Shown here: positions 43,846 through 54,865 of the stretch, piece by piece
How positions within the stretch are numbered: position 1 is the stretch's first letter
Layout: every line of letters begins with the position of its first letter
Assembly (NCBI GenBank): GCA_002695005.1
Contig: NZNT01000030.1
Coordinates: forward strand, 124,001-188,000
Reading direction: 5' to 3'
DNA length: 64,000 bases
Source of the DNA: Maritimibacter sp.
GTDB taxonomy: Bacteria; Pseudomonadota; Alphaproteobacteria; Rhodobacterales; Rhodobacteraceae
Program-made: the position numbers and the translations under genes
Notes under the pieces: model-generated
Told to the model about the DNA's origin: nothing
The model's input: only the letters and a program-made list of their open reading frames with translations
Database searches by the model: none

Positions 43846-44367
43846 ATGACATCGCAGAACGCGGGCCTGATACGGGCCAGCCTGACCGAGTTGTTTCCGC
43901 GGCGTGAAGAGTTTGCAGAGCGTTTTTATGAACGGTTTTTCGAGCAGGCCCCGCAGGTGCGCCGCATGTTCGTGCATGACAGCGAAAAGCAGAAACTCAT
44001 GCTTTACGCGGCCATCGCCATGACCATGCGCGGCCTCGAATCCGAGCGGGTGCTGCATTCCGAACTCATGGCCTTCGGCAGCCGCCACGCGCGCCTTGGG
44101 GTCAGGGAGGAGCATTTCCCGATTTTCGGCTCGGCCTTCCTTGAAACCCTGATCCATTTCCTGCCGCAATGGGATCACCCTGATCTCGCACGCGCCTGGT
44201 GGGGCGCGTTCACCGATATGTCCACGCCGATCATTGCGGGCCTGAAGGCGGAAATCGCTGTCATGACGGCTGAGCGGAAACTGTTCACGGGCGAAGGGGT
44301 GGAGTCTCCGGTCATTGTCCTCGGGCGCCGCCTCGAAGACCACTACGCGCACAACAGGCTGCACTGA
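43846..44367 (+). CDS. Single-domain globin
   Basis: A 173-aa globin-fold protein. The proximal heme histidine is probably H81 in the pattern RHARLGVREEHF, which parallels the K-H-x-x-x-G-V-x-x-x-H-Y segment of bacterial hemoglobins. Upstream ERFYERFFEQAPQVRRMF is the usual A/B/C-helix region, and WWGAFTDMSTPI lies in helix H. A C-terminal extension after about residue 150 is charged and has no reductase domain. Likely functions are oxygen/NO binding or sensing. It lies between the Hsp20 unit and a convergent aldehyde dehydrogenase gene. Confidence 0.85.
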   Translation: MTSQNAGLIRASLTELFPRREEFAERFYERFFEQAPQVRRMFVHDSEKQKLMLYAAIAMTMRGLESERVLHSELMAFGSRHARLGVREEHFPIFGSAFLETLIHFLPQWDHPDLARAWWGAFTDMSTPIIAGLKAEIAVMTAERKLFTGEGVESPVIVLGRRLEDHYAHNRLH

Positions 44368-44468
44368 CACCACGCAAGGGCGGTGTCCGCTCTTGATGCG
44401 TCGCCCTGTCCGCCACGACGGGTGCCCCCAGCATTGGGCCTGCGCGCTCCGTCGAATTGATGCGGTGC

Positions 44469-45947
44469 TCAGACGGCCATGCAGATGTACTTCATCTCAA
44501 GGTAATCCTCGATCCCATGGCGCGACCCTTCGCGGCCCAGCCCGGATTGCTTTACACCGCCAAACGGCGCCACCTCGGTCGAGATGATCCCTGTGTTCAC
44601 GCCGACGATCCCGTATTCCAGCGCCTCGGCCACCTTGTAGACCCGGCTCAGATCCCGCGCATAGAAATAGCTGGCCAGGCCGAAGATCGTGTCGTTGGCT
44701 TTCTGGATCACGTCCTCTTCGTCGGTAAAGCGGAAAAGAGGGGCGAAGGGGCCGAAGGTCTCCTCGGTTGCGCAGGCCATCTCCTGCGTCGCGCCCTTGA
44801 CGATGGTCGGCTGATAGAACAGCCCGCCAAGATCATGCGGCGCACCGCCAAGGATCACCTCGCCACCCTTGGCCGTCGCATCCTTCTGATGCGCCTCCAC
44901 CTTCTCCATCGCCTTTTCGGTGATGAGCGGTCCCAGGTCGGTCTCTTCCGACAGCCCGTCACCCACGGTGAGCTTGCCCACCGCCGTGGCGAATTTCTCG
45001 GCGAAGGCGTCGTAGACGCCGTCCTGCACATAGATCCGGTTGGCACAGACACAGGTCTGCCCGTTGTTGCGGAACTTACAGGCGATGGCGCCCTGCACGG
45101 CCGCGTCGAGGTCGGCGTCGTCAAAGACGATAAAGGGCGCATTGCCACCCAGCTCCATCGAGCATTTCATCACCTGGTCGGCGGCCTGTCCCAGAAGGAT
45201 GCGCCCCACTTCGGTCGACCCGGTGAAGGTGAGCTTGCGCACCGCCGGGTTCTCGCAGAACTCCTTGCCGATCTCGGAGGAACGTGACGACGTTACGACG
45301 TTGAACAGGCCCGCAGGCAGCCCCGCGCGCTCGGCCAGAACCGCGATGGCGAGCGCGGAGAGCGGCGTTTCCCCGGCAGGCTTGGACACAAAGCCGCACC
45401 CCGCGGCGAGCGCCGGGCCGCATTTGCGGGTAATCATCGCGTTCGGAAAATTCCACGGCGTGATCGCCCCGACCACGCCCACGGGCTGCCGGATCACCAT
45501 GAGCCGCTTGTCGGGTTGGTGGCCGGGTATCGTCTCGCCGTAGACCCGCTTGCCCTCCTCCGCGAACCATTCGACGAATGAAGCGCCATAAGCGATCTCG
45601 CCCTTGGCTTCGGTCAGCGCCTTGCCCATCTCGGCAGACAGAATCGTGCCGAGGTCATCCTGGTTCTCCATCATAAGGTCGAACCATCTGCGCAGGATGT
45701 TCGCGCGCTCCTTGGCGGTCCTGGCCTGCCATCCCTTCTGTGTTTCGGCCGCCGCAGCGATGGCGCGGGCGGTTTCGTCACGCCCCAGATCAGGCACCGT
45801 GCAGATCACGTCACCACGCGACGGGTTCGTCACCTCGTAGGTCGCCCCGTCGTCGGCGTCGATCCAGTCGCCAGCCACAAAGGCTTTGGTCACGAGAAGG
45901 GACGGGTCTTTCAGAAGCCCGGCAAGGTCTGTGGTGTCGCGCGGCAT
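44469..45947 (-). CDS. gabD: NAD(P)-dependent succinate-semialdehyde dehydrogenase-like aldehyde dehydrogenase
   Basis: A 492-aa aldehyde dehydrogenase. Features: WNFPNAMITRKCGPALAAGC, the cofactor loop FTGSTEVGRILLGQA, the general base segment MELGGNAPFIVFDDAD, the nucleophile in FRNNGQTCVCANRIYVQ, and the C-terminal PFGGVKQSGLGREGSRHGIE typical of GabD-type enzymes. It oxidises succinate semialdehyde to succinate in GABA and related amine catabolism, with closely related aldehydes also possible. The start at 45947 (MPRDTTD) follows GGAGGACGCC. Confidence 0.88.
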   Translation of the reverse strand: MPRDTTDLAGLLKDPSLLVTKAFVAGDWIDADDGATYEVTNPSRGDVICTVPDLGRDETARAIAAAAETQKGWQARTAKERANILRRWFDLMMENQDDLGTILSAEMGKALTEAKGEIAYGASFVEWFAEEGKRVYGETIPGHQPDKRLMVIRQPVGVVGAITPWNFPNAMITRKCGPALAAGCGFVSKPAGETPLSALAIAVLAERAGLPAGLFNVVTSSRSSEIGKEFCENPAVRKLTFTGSTEVGRILLGQAADQVMKCSMELGGNAPFIVFDDADLDAAVQGAIACKFRNNGQTCVCANRIYVQDGVYDAFAEKFATAVGKLTVGDGLSEETDLGPLITEKAMEKVEAHQKDATAKGGEVILGGAPHDLGGLFYQPTIVKGATQEMACATEETFGPFAPLFRFTDEEDVIQKANDTIFGLASYFYARDLSRVYKVAEALEYGIVGVNTGIISTEVAPFGGVKQSGLGREGSRHGIEDYLEMKYICMAV

Positions 45948-46035
45948 GGCGTCCTCCATTTTTGGACAAGTCTACGGGTTACGCTGTGCGGCGTAGTCCT
46001 GCCCTCGTCAACGCCAGTGCCGCGCCGGTCGTTCC

Positions 46036-46590
46036 TCAGCCGCCGAAATCCGAAAGCGCCTTGAAGTCCATCGTCTTGAGCGCCTCCATCACGATGGCAG
46101 AGTCACCGCCTTCGGCCCGCACCAGGATGCGACCGTCGATCAGGCCCGTGATCTCGTCGTCATCCACGATGAACTTTTCGCGCCCCACGCGCTCGACCTT
46201 CATGCCGAGCATGGCGGCGTTGGCCAGCATCCCGCCGAAAGCGGTGACCATCGGATTGTCGACCATGATCGAGATCGAGAACCGATCGGACCCGTTGGAA
46301 TAGGTCCCTTCGGTCCCGACGCCGCCGCCCATCATCGCCATGCCGGTGCACATGTCGGTGTCCACCTCGAGCTCATAGCCTGCGGGTGGCTCCGGCAGGA
46401 ACTGCTCGAGCGCGGTGGTCTTCATCGCGCGCATCAGCGACTTGGCGTAATCGAGCTCCTCGATGGCATAGCTGATGTCGCCCTCTTCATAAGCCTGAAG
46501 AGCAGAGGACAGCGTATCGGTTACCTCGTCGGCAAGTGCGGGCGCGGTTGCGAGGGCGAAGATTGCGGTCAGGGTCGAAAGGCGGGTCAT
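46036..46590 (-). CDS. Exported protein of unknown function
   Basis: A 184-aa protein with a Sec signal peptide (MTRLSTLTAIFALATAPALADE). The mature part has an N-terminal helical segment (ALQAYEEGDISYAIEELDYA, TPR-like in look), a methionine/glycine-rich stretch (MCTGMAMMGGGVGTEG) and a C-terminal alpha/beta part ending VMEALKTMDFKALSDFG. I do not recognise the family. It is encoded between the P1 peptidase and GabD genes on the same strand and could be periplasmic. Confidence 0.7.
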   Translation of the reverse strand: MTRLSTLTAIFALATAPALADEVTDTLSSALQAYEEGDISYAIEELDYAKSLMRAMKTTALEQFLPEPPAGYELEVDTDMCTGMAMMGGGVGTEGTYSNGSDRFSISIMVDNPMVTAFGGMLANAAMLGMKVERVGREKFIVDDDEITGLIDGRILVRAEGGDSAIVMEALKTMDFKALSDFGG

Positions 46591-46649
46591 GATGGGCTCC
46601 CAATGGCTGCTGAAATTCGGTCAAGTGTCGGGCGAGTCTGCCCTTCGGG

Positions 46650-47642
46650 TCAATCTCCGCCGTACCGCGCCCGCCATGTGGGGAGGAGGTCGCCCTGCGC
46701 CGGGGACGCGTGGTAGACGCCTCGCGCGATGGCACGGGCGAGGCAGGTTGCCGCCGCATGTCCCAAAAGCATCGGGTCGATGGCCGGGTCCGTGAGCGCT
46801 TGGGCACCGGTCGCGACCCCGAACACGAGGTCACCGTCATGCGGCGTGTGGCTCGGGTGGATCGCGCGGGCCATACCGTCATGGGCGGCCACGGCAAGCC
46901 GCGTGGCCTGCGCCTGCGTCAGTGCTGCATCCGTGGCGACGATGGCGATGGTGGTGGCGGTGCGCAGCGTGAGCTTGGTCACGGGCAGGGCGCCGGGATC
47001 GAACCCGGTCACACCGCCGCGCCCCCCGAACTCACCATCGAATTCCCACGGACCCGCCCAGAATTGCCCGTCCGGGCCGGTGACGCCCCCGACCGGGTTC
47101 ACGGCGACCAGCGCCCCAACGGTCACACCATTGTCCAGAACGAGCGAGGCCGAACCGAGCCCGCCCTTGATCTCCGCCGTCAGCGCCCCGGTGCCCGCGC
47201 CGACGCTGCCGAGGTCGAACGCCTCGGCCGCTACGTCCAACGCCGCGCGCCCGAGGGCCTTGTAAGGGTTGTCGGCCCAGTCCTTGTCGCCGCCGTTGAT
47301 GAGGTCAAACAGGATCGCTCCCGGCACGATCGGCACACGCTGATCCCCGACGGCGAACCCCCGACCCGCCGCGCGCAGCGCATCCGCGACGCCCGATGCC
47401 GCGTCGAGGCCAAAGGCCGACCCGCCCGACAACACCAGCGCATCTACCTCCTGCACGGTCTTGTCCGGTGCCAGAAGGTCCGTCTCCCGCGTCCCCGGTG
47501 CCCCGCCCATGACATGCACCCCCGCGACGAACGGTGCATCGCCGACCAGAACGGTCGCGCCTGTCTTGATCGCGGCGTTCGATGCGTTGCCCACCTTGAG
47601 GCCCGCAACATCGGTGATCAGGTTTCGCGGTCCGGGTCGCAT
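46650..47642 (-). CDS. P1/DmpA-family (S58) N-terminal-nucleophile aminopeptidase or amidase
   Basis: A 330-aa protein starting MRPGPRNLITDVAGLKVGNA, then LSGGSAFGLDAASGVADALR and the stretch GAGTGALTAEIKGGLGSASL, all typical of P1/DmpA peptidases. These autoprocess at a Ser/Thr to give two chains; the probable position here is around S164 in KGGLGSAS. Members cleave N-terminal D-amino acids, beta-amino acids or nylon oligomers. The start at 47642 lies at the tail of repeat copy F, and an in-frame ATG upstream would extend into that repeat. Confidence 0.85.
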   Translation of the reverse strand: MRPGPRNLITDVAGLKVGNASNAAIKTGATVLVGDAPFVAGVHVMGGAPGTRETDLLAPDKTVQEVDALVLSGGSAFGLDAASGVADALRAAGRGFAVGDQRVPIVPGAILFDLINGGDKDWADNPYKALGRAALDVAAEAFDLGSVGAGTGALTAEIKGGLGSASLVLDNGVTVGALVAVNPVGGVTGPDGQFWAGPWEFDGEFGGRGGVTGFDPGALPVTKLTLRTATTIAIVATDAALTQAQATRLAVAAHDGMARAIHPSHTPHDGDLVFGVATGAQALTDPAIDPMLLGHAAATCLARAIARGVYHASPAQGDLLPTWRARYGGD

Positions 47643-47644
47643 CG

Positions 47645-47702
47645 TCGTCCTCTTCTCTGTTTCAAAAAACCTCACGGGGGTCCGGGGGTGTGAAACCCCC
47701 GG
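47645..47702 (-). repeat. Intergenic hairpin repeat, copy F, leading into the P1-peptidase start codon
   Basis: On the minus strand: 8-bp stem CCGGGGGT / ACCCCCGG, then GGACCCCC, GAGGTTTTTTGAAACAGAGA and AGAGGACG, directly ahead of the ATG at 47642. Same layout as copies B and E. Confidence 0.65.
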
Positions 47703-47709
47703 TCCGCCC

Positions 47710-48450
47710 TCAGATGCAGCGCCCGCCGTCGACTTCCATCGCGACGCCCGTGACCATGCTCGCCTCGTCCGAGCACAGGAAACAGGCGGCGTTGCCCATA
47801 TCCTCGGGCGTCGAGAACCGGCCCAGCGGGATCGACGAGATGAACTTCGTGCGTATCTCCGGTGTGTCCTCGCCCATGAAGGACTTTAGGAGCGGTGTTT
47901 CCCCCGCAACCGGGGCCAGTGCGTTCACCCGGATGCCGAAGGGGGCAAGCTCGACCGCCATCGTCTTGGTCGCCGTGATCATCCAGCCCTTCGAGGCATT
48001 GTACCAGTTGAGGTTCGGGCGCGGGCTGAGCCCGGCGGTGGAGGCCACGTTCAGGATCGCGCCTTTGCCCGCGGCCTTCATGCCCGGCACGAAGGCGCGG
48101 GCCATGAGATAGACCGATTTGCCGTTCACCGCGAAGACCCGGTCGAACTCGTCCTCGTCCACCTCTTCCATCGGCTTGGGCAGGTGGGTGATGCCCGCGT
48201 TGTTGACGATGATGTCGATGTCACCAAGCGCATTACGGGCGGCGTCGGCAAAGGCGTTGACGGACCCGGCCTTCGACACGTCCACGGTCAGCGCGACGCC
48301 ACCGACTTCGGCGGCCATGGCTTCGGCAGCCTCGGCGTTGATGTCCGCGACGCAGACCTTCGCGCCCTCGGCTGCGAATTTCCGCACGATCCCGGCGCCG
48401 AAGCCGGAGCCACCGCCGGTGACGATGGCTGTCTTTCCCTCTAGCCGCAT
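47710..48450 (-). CDS. Short-chain dehydrogenase/reductase (SDR)
   Basis: A 246-aa classical SDR. Cofactor motif TGGGSGFGAG at 11-20, NNAGI at 83-87, and the catalytic residues S137 (NVASTAG), Y150 and K154 (WYNASKGW). The acidic residue D36 after the second strand (VADINAE) suggests NAD(H) preference. The C-terminal segment GRFSTPEDMGNAACFLCSDE followed by VDGGRCI is standard for FabG-like SDRs. The substrate is unknown; the location beside aldehyde dehydrogenases suggests alcohol or hydroxyacid oxidation in the same pathway. Confidence 0.92.
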   Translation of the reverse strand: MRLEGKTAIVTGGGSGFGAGIVRKFAAEGAKVCVADINAEAAEAMAAEVGGVALTVDVSKAGSVNAFADAARNALGDIDIIVNNAGITHLPKPMEEVDEDEFDRVFAVNGKSVYLMARAFVPGMKAAGKGAILNVASTAGLSPRPNLNWYNASKGWMITATKTMAVELAPFGIRVNALAPVAGETPLLKSFMGEDTPEIRTKFISSIPLGRFSTPEDMGNAACFLCSDEASMVTGVAMEVDGGRCI

Positions 48451-48517
48451 CTGGCCCTCCCGATTTTTGGGCGAGCGTGGCCCGGATCGGGGGCGGGGGC
48501 AAGAGGCGCCGCAGCCC

Positions 48518-49699
48518 TCAGCGTGCGCCCGGCCCTTCGCAGCGCCACGTCACAGCGGAAAGGCCACCAAAGCGCGCGAACCGGTCGAGCTCGGCGTCCA
48601 GCCGCCCGCGCCGCCCGGCCCCCCAGCGCACACCGGGTTCCGGCCAGAACCCGGACACGGCCAGTATCCCCGCCGCCTTGTCCGCCTTCGCCTCCAGCCG
48701 CCCGACGAAACGATCGCCTTCCAGAAGGGGATAGACGTAGTAGCCATGAATGCGCTTGGCCTGCGGCACGAACATCTCGTTGCGGTAATGAAACCCGAAA
48801 AGACGCTCGGTGCGCGCCCGGTCCCGGAACGCCGGGTCGAACGGGTTGATGATGCGGATGCGGCTGGAGGGCTCCGGCAGGTGCGGCAGGCGCTCCAGGT
48901 GGCCGGGATCGGCGACGCAGGACACCACGCCCGCGTCCGCACAGGCCATGTCGACCGGCACCACGTCATGGCGGGCGATCCAGTCACGCGCCTCAGCGGG
49001 GCTGGTCGCCCCCCAGAAACGGTAGATCTCGCCTGGCGAGGCGATCCCGATCCTTGCGAGCGCCGCGGCATGCAGGGCGTCGGCCTGTGCCGCCTCGCTG
49101 CGCCCGTGGTCGATCCGACCCAGCACCCGCTCGCCCAGATCGTAGAATTTCACGAACCCCTCTCGGTGCGACGTGGCGAGCGTGCCCGCGTACCACATCT
49201 GATCCAAAGCCTTCTTGTGCGGCGGGCGTGCCCACATCTCGCGGCTCTCCACCTTTGTGTCGAAGGCGTGGGTAGAGAGCGGCCCCTCCTGTTCAATACG
49301 GTTTCGAATGGCCGCGATCTCTGCTTGCGCCAACCCGGATTGATACCACTCTCCGCGCGCCGCCCGCGCACCCAGCCGCACGAACTGCCTGTGCCAGTCC
49401 GGCAGCACCTCGCGCGGGATGAGCGAGGCGTCGTGGGTGAAGTGTTCGAACAGGTCACGGTTGGCCAGATGCCGCCAGACCCGGTCCTCGCGATAGGTTT
49501 GCGAGCGGGACCACAGGATATGGTCCTGCGCGCGCACCACATTGCGGATCGTGTCGATCTGGAGAAACCCGAGGTCGCGGATGATGCGCATGACATCGGG
49601 TTTTCGTGTCGGCGGGGTGAGCAGGCCGTGGGCGGCCAGCCACAACCGACGAGCGTCGCGGTTTGTGAGGCGCGTCGGGGTCACTGGTGTTTCGCCCAC
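48518..49699 (-). CDS. YcaQ-like winged-helix DNA glycosylase (interstrand crosslink repair family)
   Basis: A 393-aa protein of the HTH_42/YcaQ family. The catalytic Q-phi-D motif is Q47-I-D49 (LGFLQIDTIRNVVRAQ), followed by FEHFTHDASLIP, and later NPFDPAFRDRARTERLFGF with YYVYPLLEGDRFVGRLEAK, the conserved C-terminal block. YcaQ/AlkX unhooks DNA interstrand crosslinks in E. coli, and relatives protect producers from their own alkylating toxins. Its position between an SDR and an aldehyde dehydrogenase is not explained by a biosynthetic cluster here. Repeat copy C lies immediately upstream. Confidence 0.87.
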   Translation of the reverse strand: MGETPVTPTRLTNRDARRLWLAAHGLLTPPTRKPDVMRIIRDLGFLQIDTIRNVVRAQDHILWSRSQTYREDRVWRHLANRDLFEHFTHDASLIPREVLPDWHRQFVRLGARAARGEWYQSGLAQAEIAAIRNRIEQEGPLSTHAFDTKVESREMWARPPHKKALDQMWYAGTLATSHREGFVKFYDLGERVLGRIDHGRSEAAQADALHAAALARIGIASPGEIYRFWGATSPAEARDWIARHDVVPVDMACADAGVVSCVADPGHLERLPHLPEPSSRIRIINPFDPAFRDRARTERLFGFHYRNEMFVPQAKRIHGYYVYPLLEGDRFVGRLEAKADKAAGILAVSGFWPEPGVRWGAGRRGRLDAELDRFARFGGLSAVTWRCEGPGAR

Positions 49700-49715
49700 T
49701 GTCGCGGGCGACCCG

Positions 49716-49772
49716 CCGGGGGAGGCGCTGCCTCCCCCGGACCCCCTCCGAGGTATTTTCGGACCGAAGAAG
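49716..49772 (+). repeat. Intergenic hairpin repeat, copy C
   Basis: Perfect 11-bp stem CCGGGGGAGGC (49716-49726) / GCCTCCCCCGG (49730-49740), then ACCCCCTCCGAGGTATTTTC and GGACCGAAGAAG. It is nearly identical to copy B. Its tail points away from ycaQ and toward the end of the aldehyde dehydrogenase gene, so no start codon follows. Confidence 0.75.
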
Positions 49773-49798
49773 GGGGCAGCGCGCGCGCCCGGCGCGGA

Positions 49799-51242
49799 TC
49801 AACCATGTTTCGCGGCAACCGTTTTCAGTGTCGAGAATCCGTAAAGCGCCTCGAACCCCTTTTCGCGTCCGTGGCCGGACTTGCCGACCCCGCCAAAGGG
49901 AAGCTCGACCCCGCCGCCGGCGCCGTAGTTGTTGATGAAGACCTGTCCGGCCTTGATCGCCTTCGCCATGCGCATCTGGCGCGCGCCATTTTCCGTCCAG
50001 ACGGAGGCGACGAGGCCGTAGTCGGTGCCGTTCGCGATGGCGATGGCCTCCTCTTCCGTGTCGAAGGGGATCGCGACCTGCATCGGGCCGAAGATTTCCT
50101 CCTGCGCGAGCGGGTGGTCCGGGGGCACGTCCGCGAAGAGCGTGGCGGGCACGTAATGCCCACCCTCAGGTGCGCCCTCGGCGATGGCGCCCATCCCGGC
50201 CACGCGCAGGTCGCGCCCCTTATCGAGGTAAGTTGTCACGATCTCTTTCTGCTTGGCCGAGATGAGCGGGCCGAGGTTGGCGTCGGTGCGCGCCGGGGCC
50301 GAGACCATCGCGTCGTAGCGCGCCCCCATGCGTTCCACCAGGTCCTCATAGACCGGGCGCTGGATCAGGACGCGGGAGGAGGCCGAGCAGGTCTGGCCCG
50401 CGTTCTGGATGCAGGCACCCACGAGGAAGGGAAGCGCCGCGTCGAGGTCGGCATCCGCGAAGACGATCTGGGGCGACTTGCCGCCGAGTTCCAGCGTGAC
50501 CTGCACCACGTTCTTCGCCGCGGCCGCCTGCACCAGCGCGCCCACGCCCACCGAACCGGTGAAGCTGATGTGATGCACGCCCGGATGGGCGGTGAGCGCG
50601 GCGCCCGCCTCCTCGCCGAGCCCCGGCACCACGTTCAGCGCGCCGGGCGGCAGTCCCGCCTCTTCCGCCAGTGCCACGAAGGCCAGCGCGGTGAGGCAGG
50701 CCTCTTCTGCCGGTTTCAGCACGCAGGCATTGCCCATGGCGAGCGCCGCGCCCACCGAGCGTCCGATAATCTGCATCGGATAGTTCCACGGCACGATATG
50801 CCCCGTCACCCCATGCGGCTCGCGTAAGGTGTAGACGGTGTAGCCGTCGAGATAGGGGATCGTCTCGCCATGCACCTTGTCGGCCGCGCCCCCGTAGAAC
50901 TCCATGTACCGCGCCAGCGCCACCGCGTCGTTGCGCGCCTGGGTGAGCGGCTTGCCCACGTCCGTCGCCTCGATGATCGCGAGGTCGTCGAGCCGGGTTT
51001 CCACGAGTTGACCGATCCGGGTCAGGATGCGCCCGCGCTCCAGCGCGCTCATGTGCCCCCACACGCCGTCGAGCGCGGCTTGCGCAGCTGTCACCGCCGC
51101 GTCGATATCCTCGGCCGTGCCGCGCGCGATGGAGCCGATCACCTCGCCCGTCGAGGGGTTTTCAAGGTCGATCTGACCGCCCCCCGCAGGCGCGCGCCAC
51201 TCGCCGCCTATGTGAACCTGTGTCGCGTCATACCAGAGATGG

Positions 51243-51250
<8 letters not shown>
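49799..51250 (-). CDS. Aldehyde dehydrogenase family protein
   Basis: A 483-aa NAD(P)-dependent aldehyde dehydrogenase. WNYPMQIIGRSVGAALAMGN, cofactor loop FTGSVGVGALVQAAA, general base VTLELGGKSPQIVF, nucleophile IQNAGQTCSASSRVL, and the end PFGGVGKSGHGREKGFEAL. It is distinct from the GabD-like protein at 44469 and closer to betaine/vanillin-type ALDHs; the substrate is uncertain. The ATG at 51250 overlaps the ABC ATPase stop by eight bases, so it is translated with the peptide transporter genes. Confidence 0.9.
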
Positions 51251-52825
<1,575 letters not shown>

Positions 52826-52829
<4 letters not shown>

Positions 52830-53647
52830 CCGCGCTCCCTCCTCAGTCGGGGATCGGTGAGGTCGCGTAGCCCGTCACCCATGAGGTTGAGACCCAGCAC
52901 CATCGCGACGATGGCGAGGCCGGGCCACATGGCGAGGCGCGGGGCGGAATAGATCATCGTCTGTGCCTCCGACAGCATCCGCCCCCAGCTTGGCGTGGGC
53001 GGCTGTGCCCCAAGGCCGATGTAGGAAAGCGCCGCCTCGGCAAGGATGCCCAGCGAGAACTGAATGGTCCCCTGCACGATCAGCAGGTTCAGGATGTTTG
53101 GCAGGACGTGCTCGATGCTGATGCGCGCCTTGCCCTTGCCCGCGACACGCGCCGCGAGGATATAGTCCAGCGTCCAGAGGCTTAGCGCGCCCCCGCGTGT
53201 CACGCGGGCGAAAACGGGGATGTTGAAGATGCCGATGGCGAGGATCGCGTTCACTGCCGAGGGGCCGAAGACGGCGGTGATGAGGATCGCGATGACGAGG
53301 GACGGAAAGGCGAAGACAAGGTCGTTGCCCCGCATGATGATCTCGTCCAGCAGGCTCCCGCGCGTCGCCGCGGCGACGAGGCCAAGCGGCACGCCGATGA
53401 CGATTCCGATCCCCACGGCAACGATGGCGACGGCGAGAGAGGTGCGCGCGCCGACCATGAGCATGGACAGGGTATCGCGCCCGAAGTGATCGGTGCCCAG
53501 CCAGTAGGTTGCCGAAGGCGCCTGAAGCTTGTCCGAGATATTGAGCGCGGCCACGTCATGTGGCGTCCAGATGAAGGACGCGAGCGCCACGACAAGGAAA
53601 AAGGTCGACAGGATCGCCCCGGCGATGAGCGTCGCGGGCACCCTCAT
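52826..53647 (-). CDS. Peptide ABC transporter permease (DppC-like)
   Basis: A 273-aa inner-membrane permease with about six TM segments. N-terminal region has LQAPSATYWLGTDHFGRDTLSMLMVGAR, the DppC/OppC signature. The EAA-type cytoplasmic loop is RVAGKGKARISIEHVLPNIL, followed by AEAALSYIGLGAQPPTPSWG. It pairs with the DppB-like permease at 53644-54591, overlapping its stop by four bases, and with the fused ATPase below. Confidence 0.93.
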
Positions 53648-54591
53648 CGCTTACGCCTCAGCCGCGGGTCGGCGGCAGCATATGCGATGTCGACGAGGAA
53701 CGTGACGAGGATCACCGCGAAGACGAGCAGCATCACGAGGCTCTCGACCACGATCAGGTCGCGTTGCGTGATGCCCTGAAAGATCAGCCGCCCGAGGCCG
53801 GGCAGGTAGAACACGTTCTCGATGATGATCGCGCCTGCCAGCAGGAAAGAGAACTGAAGACCGATGATGGTCAGCACAGGGATCAGCGCATTGCGCAGCG
53901 CGTGTCGCACCGTGGCCTGCCGCCGGGTCAGCCCCTTGGCGCGCGCCGTGCGGATGTAATCCTGACCCAGAGTCTCGATCAGAGCCGAGCGCATCACCCG
54001 CGCAAGGATCGACGCCTGCGGGAGCGCCAGCGCCACGGCGGGCAGCGTGAGCGCCTTCATCCCGACCCACAGCCCCGCGTCCCAGCCCGGAAAGCCGCCG
54101 GCCGAAAACCAGCGCAGCGTCACGGCGAAGACCAGGACCAGAAGCATGGCGAACCAGAAATTCGGAACGGCAATGCCAAGCTGCGTCGCCCCCATGATCC
54201 CGTAATCCCCGACCGAGCCGCGCGTCGCCGCGGCAATGACACCGACCGGAATCGCGATGACCGTGGACAGCACCAGCGCATAAAGGGCGAGCGGCACGGA
54301 CACCTGCAGACGCTGGGCCACCAGCTCTGCCACCGGCACCTTGTAGGTATAGGACACGCCGAAATCTCCGGTCAGCATCCCGCCGAACCACGCGAGGTAC
54401 CGGGTGAAAAGCGTGCCATCGAGCCCCATCTGCTCCCGCAGCGCCGCCACCGCCTCGGGACTCGCGTTCAGGCCCAGCATGAACGCCGCCGGGTCGCCGG
54501 GAATGACCTCGATCACGGCGAAAATCACGACCGACGCCACCAGAAGCGACAGCGCGAGGGACAGGGCACGGGTGAGGGCGAACCGCAGCAT
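53644..54591 (-). CDS. Peptide ABC transporter permease (DppB-like)
   Basis: A 315-aa permease. It starts with MLRFALTRALSLALSLLVAS and carries DppB family segments FGVSYTYKVPVAELVAQRL, the EAA loop RTARAKGLTRRQATVRHALRN and a C-terminal ITQRDLIVVESLVMLLVFAV. Together with the DppC-like protein it forms the membrane channel. The gene begins 274 bases downstream of the substrate-binding protein gene; that gap holds the SBP terminator and repeat copy D, whose tail points toward this gene. Confidence 0.93.
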   Translation of the reverse strand: MLRFALTRALSLALSLLVASVVIFAVIEVIPGDPAAFMLGLNASPEAVAALREQMGLDGTLFTRYLAWFGGMLTGDFGVSYTYKVPVAELVAQRLQVSVPLALYALVLSTVIAIPVGVIAAATRGSVGDYGIMGATQLGIAVPNFWFAMLLVLVFAVTLRWFSAGGFPGWDAGLWVGMKALTLPAVALALPQASILARVMRSALIETLGQDYIRTARAKGLTRRQATVRHALRNALIPVLTIIGLQFSFLLAGAIIIENVFYLPGLGRLIFQGITQRDLIVVESLVMLLVFAVILVTFLVDIAYAAADPRLRRKR

Positions 54592-54662
54592 GGGGGGAGC
54601 CTAAGCCGCCTCAGTTCGGGGCGAAAGAGGGATTGCGCCCCTTCATCGCGACCCCGGGTCCG

Positions 54663-54738
54663 TCTTCTCTGTTCCCCAAATACTTTGGGGGTAGACCGGA
54701 CTTGCCCCGCAAGTCCGGTCGAGGGGGCCAGCCCCCTC
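54663..54738 (-). repeat. Intergenic hairpin repeat, copy D (with an extra hairpin)
   Basis: On the minus strand: stem GAGGGGGC (54721-54728) / GCCCCCTC (54731-54738), an inserted 11-bp stem GACCGGACTTG / CAAGTCCGGTC (54694-54720), then ACCCCCAAAGTATTTGGGGA and ACAGAGAAGA. The CCCCAAA/TTTGGGG palindrome (54674-54690) replaces the GAGGTATTT box. The tail points to the permease gene start at 54591. Confidence 0.6.
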
Positions 54739-54814
54739 ACCGCGGCGACCCGCCGAAGGCGGGGCGGCGCAAGACCTGCGCGCGCGCCAGCGCGCTCCGT
54801 TTGGGAACCTCCCA

Positions 54815-54846
54815 CGAAAAAGGGCACCGGATTGCCCCGGTGCCCC
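54815..54846 (-). terminator. Rho-independent terminator after the substrate-binding protein gene
   Basis: On the minus strand: stem GGGCACCGG / CCGGTGCCC (54822-54845), followed by CCCTTTTT (T-run at 54821-54817). It lies just downstream of the SBP stop and separates this abundant product from the permease genes. Confidence 0.9.
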
Positions 54847-54865
54847 CACGTTCATAACAGCCGGA

